Source of the DNA: an uncultured Coriobacteriales bacterium
GTDB lineage: Bacteria > Actinomycetota > Coriobacteriia > Coriobacteriales > UMGS124
NCBI GenBank assembly: GCA_902464015.1
Contig: CABQHM010000002.1
Location: 44,306 to 108,305 of the forward strand
Length of the DNA: 64,000 bases
Direction: 5' to 3'
The notes below the pieces were generated by a model that had not been told where the DNA came from, ran no database searches, and was given only the letters and a program-made list of their open reading frames with translations. Below are positions 59,436 through 64,000 of the stretch, piece by piece; positions within the stretch are counted from its first letter, which is position 1; each line of letters begins with the position of its first letter. Both the position numbers and the translations under genes were made by a program.

Positions 59436-61667
59436 TTACATCGTCCTCCAACTCAGGCTGAAGTCCTGCGTCCACCAAACGGGGTCGATTGCGGGCTCGC
59501 TATAGCTACCGTCCTCCCCCAGCTCAATACCAAGCATGCGGCGCCATTCAGTGTCGGTCAGACGCTCATTGAGCGGCTGGGCAAACTGGTAGAAACTGTA
59601 CACGGCTCCCGTCATAAGACGAAGCACGCCGTCCATCGGCACAAGCACGTACAGCTTGGACACCGAACCGGTACCGAGCTCCAGGCACGACCCGTTGGGA
59701 TCGGTCGCCACATCGGCCACTATCGCCGCAGGGAACTCGCGAGTCGTAAAGTACTCGTTGTCCGTCTCGTTCTTGTATACCTCCTGCCAGAAATGCTCGA
59801 TCTGGCCACCGAACGTGCGAATGAGGTCGAACTCGTCATCAGTGGGCGTCTCGGCGTTGAGCTCCTTGCGCGCAATCTCTTGCAGACGATACGCCAAATC
59901 GCTCAAAAGTCCCAGGTTGTCAGCGTCTTCCTGCACCAGCATGCCGTAGGTAGCCAGTCCCTGCGACGTTGCCTGCGTGAGGGCTCCCAGACGGCCGAAC
60001 ACCTCGGGCTCGGGCTCAACGTAACCGCGGTCATCGTGGACGGGCAGCTCTCCGCCGCCCATCTCAGCCATGACCTGCTTAGAGTAGAGAATGGTGTCGT
60101 GCTTGAGCTCGGCATAGCTTCCCGCGAAGGTCTGCAGGCAGCGACGCGACCACAGCTGCGAACGCATGAACCAGGGATAACCGTCGCCCTTTTCGTCGCA
60201 CAGGGGTTTCAGCGTGCGCAGCCACTGAGCATACAGGCTCGCCTTCCACAGCGTGTCGTCTGCCTGGGCAATGCCCTGCTTGAGGGCCTCGAGGTTCTCC
60301 GTGTAGCCCGCAAACTCGTACGCGCCCGTTGCCTCGAGCAGACTGGCCGCCTCGCTGGAGCCAAAGGCCGCCGGGATGTCGAGCACATCGGGGAGCAAGC
60401 GCTGCTCACCTGCGGCGTTCTCCTCCACCTCGCTGTAAATGAGCTTCTGGAAGACGGCCTCATCGATGCTGAACCTCTGGCCCATGAGCCTGAAGCCCTT
60501 GCCCTCCTCGACCGTGTCGGTGTCGGGATCGTCCCACACGGGAATGGAATTGATCGCCGGAGCAGCCGTCTGCCCCGTGAGCGCGTGGAACTCCTTCCAA
60601 GCGGCGTCGTTGCCCGCCAGGTCGGTCGCACGAGGCATGCCGGCAAAGCTGCGCTCCACAAGCGGCGCATACTCGTAGTATCCGTTGTCGTCGCTCGCCC
60701 CCGCAAAGAACGAGGTCACCGTGTAAATCTTCGACCACGCATCGAGTGCGCCGTCGTTGAGCAAAAGCGTAATGAGCAGGGCGCTGCGGTCGAGGTCCTC
60801 GTTCTTCTGGGCAAAGTTGATGCGCCCATACCACATCATTGCACGGAAATACCCCTCGAGCGCCGCATTCCCCTCGTAATAGCCGCGCGGCTTGTACTGA
60901 GAATAATCCTCCATTGCACAGGCAATCGGCGAATCCGAGATACCGGCCGCCTCATACACAAGCGCAATTTCGGCATTTGCTAGCTCGGCCACATCGGCAG
61001 GTACGCTGACCTCGAGGCCCTGCAGGCACGCGCCCACAGTGAAGAACGCCACATTGCGCACGGCCGCGCTCTCCCATTCTGTGCCGCGCAAAACCTGCAG
61101 CTGGTCATACGCGCCCTGCACGAGCGTAGCGCTCAGACCCTGCAGCTCAGAGGCCAAGTACGCGCGCTCGGTATTCTTAAGCAGATGGCTGAAATAGAGA
61201 TGGTAGGTGTGCAACATCGCATCGGTCGTGACGAAGTTCGGCATCATCGAGTAACGGTTCGTCTCGTATGCCTCGAAGAATTCCTCGCCCGCACCCTCGA
61301 GCATGCAGAAAAAGCCATGTCGCCTCAGCATGTCGAGCTGGGCGTCGTTGAGGTAGTACCAATCGAGGTTGTCGACATTGCTCAGGTCCTCAGCAGGAGC
61401 AAGGTCGGCAGCGTGAGGATCGACGGCCGCCTCAACAGGGGCAATCGATTCAAGAAGCGCAGGGCGCGCAGTTGCCTGCGTGGGCCGGGCCGCCGCATCC
61501 TGACCAGCCTTGCCGCCTCCCGACAGAAAGCCACCCAAAGTAGAGAGCGCATCGAGCAACCCATCGGCTTTTGCCACCGCCGGCGAAAGCACGGCACCAG
61601 ACACGCCCAAAGCCGTCGCTGCCGCCAGAGCTGTGCGCCTTGAGATAAGCTTGTTCGACATCGTCAT
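59436..61667 (-). CDS. DUF3160-family exported protein, Tat signal
   Basis: A 743-aa protein. LISRRTALAAATALG is a Tat signal, with cleavage probably at AKA-DG. After a Gly-rich spacer the chain has the features of DUF3160: LSNVDNLDWYYLNDAQLDML, FVTTDAMLHTYHLYFSHLL, WKASLYAQWLRTLKPL, RSQLWSRRCLQTFAGSYAEL and KHDTILYSKQ. The family is all-helical and its function is unknown. GGAAGG precedes the start chosen; an ATG two codons later is possible. It forms a two-gene operon with the CapA-like protein, so the two may act together on the envelope. Confidence 0.85.
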   Translation of the reverse strand: MTMSNKLISRRTALAAATALGVSGAVLSPAVAKADGLLDALSTLGGFLSGGGKAGQDAAARPTQATARPALLESIAPVEAAVDPHAADLAPAEDLSNVDNLDWYYLNDAQLDMLRRHGFFCMLEGAGEEFFEAYETNRYSMMPNFVTTDAMLHTYHLYFSHLLKNTERAYLASELQGLSATLVQGAYDQLQVLRGTEWESAAVRNVAFFTVGACLQGLEVSVPADVAELANAEIALVYEAAGISDSPIACAMEDYSQYKPRGYYEGNAALEGYFRAMMWYGRINFAQKNEDLDRSALLITLLLNDGALDAWSKIYTVTSFFAGASDDNGYYEYAPLVERSFAGMPRATDLAGNDAAWKEFHALTGQTAAPAINSIPVWDDPDTDTVEEGKGFRLMGQRFSIDEAVFQKLIYSEVEENAAGEQRLLPDVLDIPAAFGSSEAASLLEATGAYEFAGYTENLEALKQGIAQADDTLWKASLYAQWLRTLKPLCDEKGDGYPWFMRSQLWSRRCLQTFAGSYAELKHDTILYSKQVMAEMGGGELPVHDDRGYVEPEPEVFGRLGALTQATSQGLATYGMLVQEDADNLGLLSDLAYRLQEIARKELNAETPTDDEFDLIRTFGGQIEHFWQEVYKNETDNEYFTTREFPAAIVADVATDPNGSCLELGTGSVSKLYVLVPMDGVLRLMTGAVYSFYQFAQPLNERLTDTEWRRMLGIELGEDGSYSEPAIDPVWWTQDFSLSWRTM

Positions 61668-61955
61668 CCCCGCCTTCCCGCGACAGCGCAGCGGCCATCG
61701 CCCCTGAGGTCTCTCAAGATGAGAATACCGTACGAAGGCTGGAATTCCTAGGCAGAACTGCACATGGGGCAGTACAAAGTTGATGAAAATCAGCTGCAAG
61801 TCCCGAGTCTGCATCGGCAAATCCCTCGTCGATCTCAGTGACAAGTCTGATGGTCGGCCTCATGAACTAAGAGCAATCAGTGTCCCCGCCCGAGAATCTT
61901 GCCGGGCATGATATTGCCATACCTGGAGACGGGCAGGCCCATGAACAAGAGCTCA
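61668..61955. promoter_or_regulatory. Upstream region of the DUF3160/CapA operon
   Basis: About 290 bp without a gene. It must contain the promoter of the DUF3160 gene and the 3' flank of the alarmone synthetase gene. No strong terminator was seen. Confidence 0.35.
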
Positions 61956-62684
61956 TCAGTGCTCCCACTTGATGCCCTGCTCGTCCATAAGCGCGGCAAT
62001 ATCATCTTGGATATGCTGCATGTCCTGGTCGATTGCCGAAATGCGTTCGGCGCATTCCCTCAACCGACCGCGAATGTCGTTCAATGCCGGGCTCTGGGAA
62101 TCGAGCACCCATTGGTTCTTGTAGCGCAGGGCATGCTCCAGCGAGCTCCAGAAGTCCATGGCAATGGTGCGGAGCTGCACTTCCACAACCACCTCGCGGC
62201 TGACGCCGTTGAGATACACGGGAACGCTCACGACAAGATGGAGGCTTCGATAGCCCGACTCTTTGGGATTCTCGATATAGTCCTTGCGTTGCAGGAGCTT
62301 TACGTCTCTTTGGCTCAGCAGCTGGTTTTCAACCGTGTACACGTCCTCAAGGTAGTTGCATACCACACGCACGCCAGCCACGTCGAAAATATTCTTGCGA
62401 ATACCCTCCAAGGTGGCCGGAAAGCCTTTGCGTCCAAGCTTCTCATAGAGACTCTCGGGCGTCTTCAGGCGCGATGTAATGGCATGGATGGGACTGTGCC
62501 CCAAACGAATTTGAGCGTCTTCATCAAGGTTCTCGAACTTCGTCGTAATCTCCCTGATGGCAGCCTTGTACTCGGCCATCAAGACCTTGAAAGCGTGCAG
62601 TTCGGGTCGTTCCACAAGCTGGATATCAAACGACTGAGCCGCCTCTTCCTCAACAAGAGTCGCTTCAACTATCGTTTCGTTCAA
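61956..62684 (-). CDS. Small alarmone synthetase (RelA/SpoT-domain protein)
   Basis: A ~242-aa protein with a (p)ppGpp synthetase domain and no hydrolase domain. Motifs in order: SRLKTPESLYEKLGRKG, IFDVAGVRVVCNYLEDVYTV, DYIENPKESGYRSLHLVVSV and VVVEVQLRTIAMDFWSSLEH. These match RelP/RelQ-type (YjbM/YwaC) synthetases. It makes alarmone from GDP/GTP and ATP in the cytoplasm. Open frame extends to 62780, but a TTG at 62684 with GGAGA seven bases before it fits best; no ATG has a ribosome site. It is transcribed alone. Confidence 0.9.
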   Translation of the reverse strand: MNETIVEATLVEEEAAQSFDIQLVERPELHAFKVLMAEYKAAIREITTKFENLDEDAQIRLGHSPIHAITSRLKTPESLYEKLGRKGFPATLEGIRKNIFDVAGVRVVCNYLEDVYTVENQLLSQRDVKLLQRKDYIENPKESGYRSLHLVVSVPVYLNGVSREVVVEVQLRTIAMDFWSSLEHALRYKNQWVLDSQSPALNDIRGRLRECAERISAIDQDMQHIQDDIAALMDEQGIKWEH

Positions 62685-62825
62685 TACAATTCTCCAAGTC
62701 CACTCATCATGCAGGGGTCCGGCTGTAGGTATACCCCCGGAATGCTGCATAATGCAGGCAGTTTTCTTACAAAAGCGCAATAAGGCGTTGAGCGCCGGGG
62801 CTCTTTTCGAATAAAAGCCCAGCTC

Positions 62826-63584
62826 CTATCGGCCTTCGAAATACGAAAGAACCTCTTGCGTAAGATCGACGTAATCGCGAGGCAAGCGAGGAGCCGTGAC
62901 ATCTCGTGAAATCATCTCGCTCATCACCTTCGATCCGCTTCCCTCACGCACGGTAGTTTTCAGAAGCGGAAAGCCCGCATCCTGGGAAGCCTGAAAGATA
63001 TTGGCGATATGGTCCGCTTCATTTTCCCTGCTCGCAGATACCCTCGTCATGGCAACGCCCATAACTTTGAAAGAGGGATTGAACGAGCGGCGCAGCAATG
63101 CAAACGTCTGCGACAACTGGGGAAAATCTTGCTTCCTAAAGACATCGGGCGAGGCCAAGACGAGGGCTGCACTCGAGGCATACAGGGAGTTCCATGCCAA
63201 AACGCCCAAATTGGGAGGCGTGTCGATAATGGCAAAGTCATACGAGCCGTCGACATCCTCAAGTGCCTGAGCCAACAGGCGCTCGCGGCCCAAAGACATG
63301 AAGTCCATATCGGCAGAGGACAACGAAATGCTTGCCGGCGCAACGTCGCCGAGCAACGTGGGAACGATGGCCGAAACCAGTGAAGAGCCGCGAAGAACGT
63401 CATAGGTCGAAGGAATACCCTCTGCATCGGCATCAATGCCGTACGCACGGCTAAGATCAGCCTGAGGATCGAGGTCAACACTGAGAACGCGCTTACCCTG
63501 GCTGCGCAACCCAAGCGCCAAGGCGCATGAAGTCGAAGTCTTTCCGACGTTGCCACGCTGACTTGCGATAGCGATTACACGCAC
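62826..63584 (-). CDS. ParA/MinD-family ATPase, solo
   Basis: A 252-aa deviant-Walker ATPase. The P-loop is SQRGNVGKTSTS (8-19); the signature lysine of the KGGVGKT motif is Arg10 here, and a Gly is Asn12. Walker A' is LSVDLDPQADLSRAYG and Walker B is FAIIDTPPNLG. The end (DYVDLTQEVL) is that of chromosomal or plasmid ParA proteins. No ParB lies next to it. GTG is the start, with GAGGGGG upstream; the frame is open further, but without a ribosome site. It is followed by the alarmone synthetase, and tRNA-Tyr lies upstream. Confidence 0.88.
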   Translation of the reverse strand: MRVIAIASQRGNVGKTSTSCALALGLRSQGKRVLSVDLDPQADLSRAYGIDADAEGIPSTYDVLRGSSLVSAIVPTLLGDVAPASISLSSADMDFMSLGRERLLAQALEDVDGSYDFAIIDTPPNLGVLAWNSLYASSAALVLASPDVFRKQDFPQLSQTFALLRRSFNPSFKVMGVAMTRVSASRENEADHIANIFQASQDAGFPLLKTTVREGSGSKVMSEMISRDVTAPRLPRDYVDLTQEVLSYFEGR

Positions 63585-63693
63585 AGTATCCCCCTCAACC
63601 AAATGCCTGACCGATACAGGATACCGCAAGATGCAGTGATGCCAGAGAACATATGTACAAAAGGACAATCGTGGAAGGATTAGCGTCAAAGAA

Positions 63694-63725
63694 AAACCCG
63701 CCTGGTCAGAAGACCAAGCGGGTTT
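63694..63725 (-). terminator. Terminator after tRNA-Tyr
   Basis: AAACCCGC plus TGGTC pairs with GACCA plus GCGGGTTT around AGAA, followed on the minus strand by TTTTCTTTG. It ends the tRNA transcript 13 bp after the CCA end. Confidence 0.88.
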
Positions 63726-63738
63726 CAAAATGCAAGGA

Positions 63739-63823
63739 TGGTGGGCGCTCTAGGATTCGAACCTAGGTAGGCAGAGCCAACGGGTTTACAGCCCGTCCCC
63801 ATTAACCACTCGGGCAAACGCCC
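63739..63823 (-). tRNA. tRNA-Tyr (anticodon GTA)
   Basis: An 85-nt class II tRNA. The acceptor arms are GGGCGTT and AGCGCCC, discriminator A, with CCA encoded. The D arm starts CCCGAGTGG, the anticodon loop is CTGTAAA (GTA at 63787-63789 on the complement) in an ACGGG/CCCGT stem, a long variable arm follows, and the T arm is CTAGG-TTCGAAT-CCTAG. Confidence 0.97.
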
Positions 63824-64000
63824 ATCCTTATAACAAAAGCCCCAATGGACTTGTTGTTAAAGAAATAAATACAGGCGCCCTGGGGGCCGCACAGCGCTCG
63901 AGGAAGGACTCGCTTGAGAACGGTCGGGAGCGGAGGGGCATTTGAATGCGTCCCGAAGGGCTCGGCCGATTAGTGGCGCCCGGCTGAGGCGCTCGCGCGC
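63824..64000. other. Window end, nothing supported
   Basis: After the tRNA promoter side there is a GC-rich stretch that may be part of a gene or RNA cut by the window edge. No frame or structure can be identified. Confidence 0.3.

Noticed and set aside
58464..60983. 839-aa open frame on the plus strand
   Set aside because: Antisense to the CapA and DUF3160 genes; no start signal, domain or plausible codon use.

Overview
The window is GC-rich and densely coded, and it looks like a chromosomal segment of an anaerobic actinobacterium of the class Coriobacteriia, most likely family Eggerthellaceae. That assignment is an inference. It rests on many twin-arginine (Tat) exported FAD reductases of the fumarate/urocanate-reductase type, on LuxR-family regulators that carry a polytopic membrane domain instead of a receiver, on desulfoferrodoxin, and on the absence of aerobic respiratory genes. 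Intergenic AT-rich patches stand out sharply from the background.

Layout. 0-3 kb: a truncated DUF559-like protein, a bile-acid:sodium-symporter-type permease and a gene-free stretch with a decayed copy of the metY tail. 3-9.5 kb (minus strand): metY, a TorD-type chaperone, a four-cluster ferredoxin and a Tat-exported molybdopterin oxidoreductase of the tetrathionate-reductase (TtrA) type. 9.8-22 kb: membrane LuxR regulators, a membrane XRE regulator, two FAD reductases, a Tat nitroreductase-like lipoprotein, a RelB/YafQ toxin-antitoxin pair and an S41-like protein without its serine. 22.5-28 kb: a five-gene nickel/peptide-type ABC importer with a histidine-rich ATPase. 28.4-31 kb: a triheme sulfite-oxidase-like fusion and its partner. 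31-35.4 kb: a LuxR regulator, a HipA-like kinase fused to a DNA-binding domain and a HAD phosphatase. 35.6-44.6 kb: a duplicated divergent pair of FAD/FMN reductase and LuxR regulator, with an SDR gene between the copies. 44.8-54.9 kb: a LuxR plus SLC13 permease operon, an exported VOC protein with an FAD/FMN reductase, and another divergent LuxR and FAD reductase pair. 55-64 kb: a small XRE regulator, desulfoferrodoxin, dapA, a DUF3160 and CapA operon, a small alarmone synthetase, a solo ParA-like ATPase and tRNA-Tyr.

How it fits together. About eleven Tat substrates, seven membrane LuxR regulators and six FAD reductases share the window, and five regulators are divergently paired with a reductase operon. 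The picture is a modular set of cell-surface reductases for alternative electron acceptors, each probably switched by a membrane-tethered sensor that lies beside it.

The most unusual non-coding content is (i) three copies of an exactly 125-bp element with perfect 19-bp inverted ends, each attached to the 3' end, intact or relic, of the same S41-like gene; (ii) two copies of a ~92-bp AT-rich palindromic element in convergent gaps 54 kb apart; and (iii) several decayed tandem duplications in intergenic gaps, one of which clearly preserves the C-terminus of metY.
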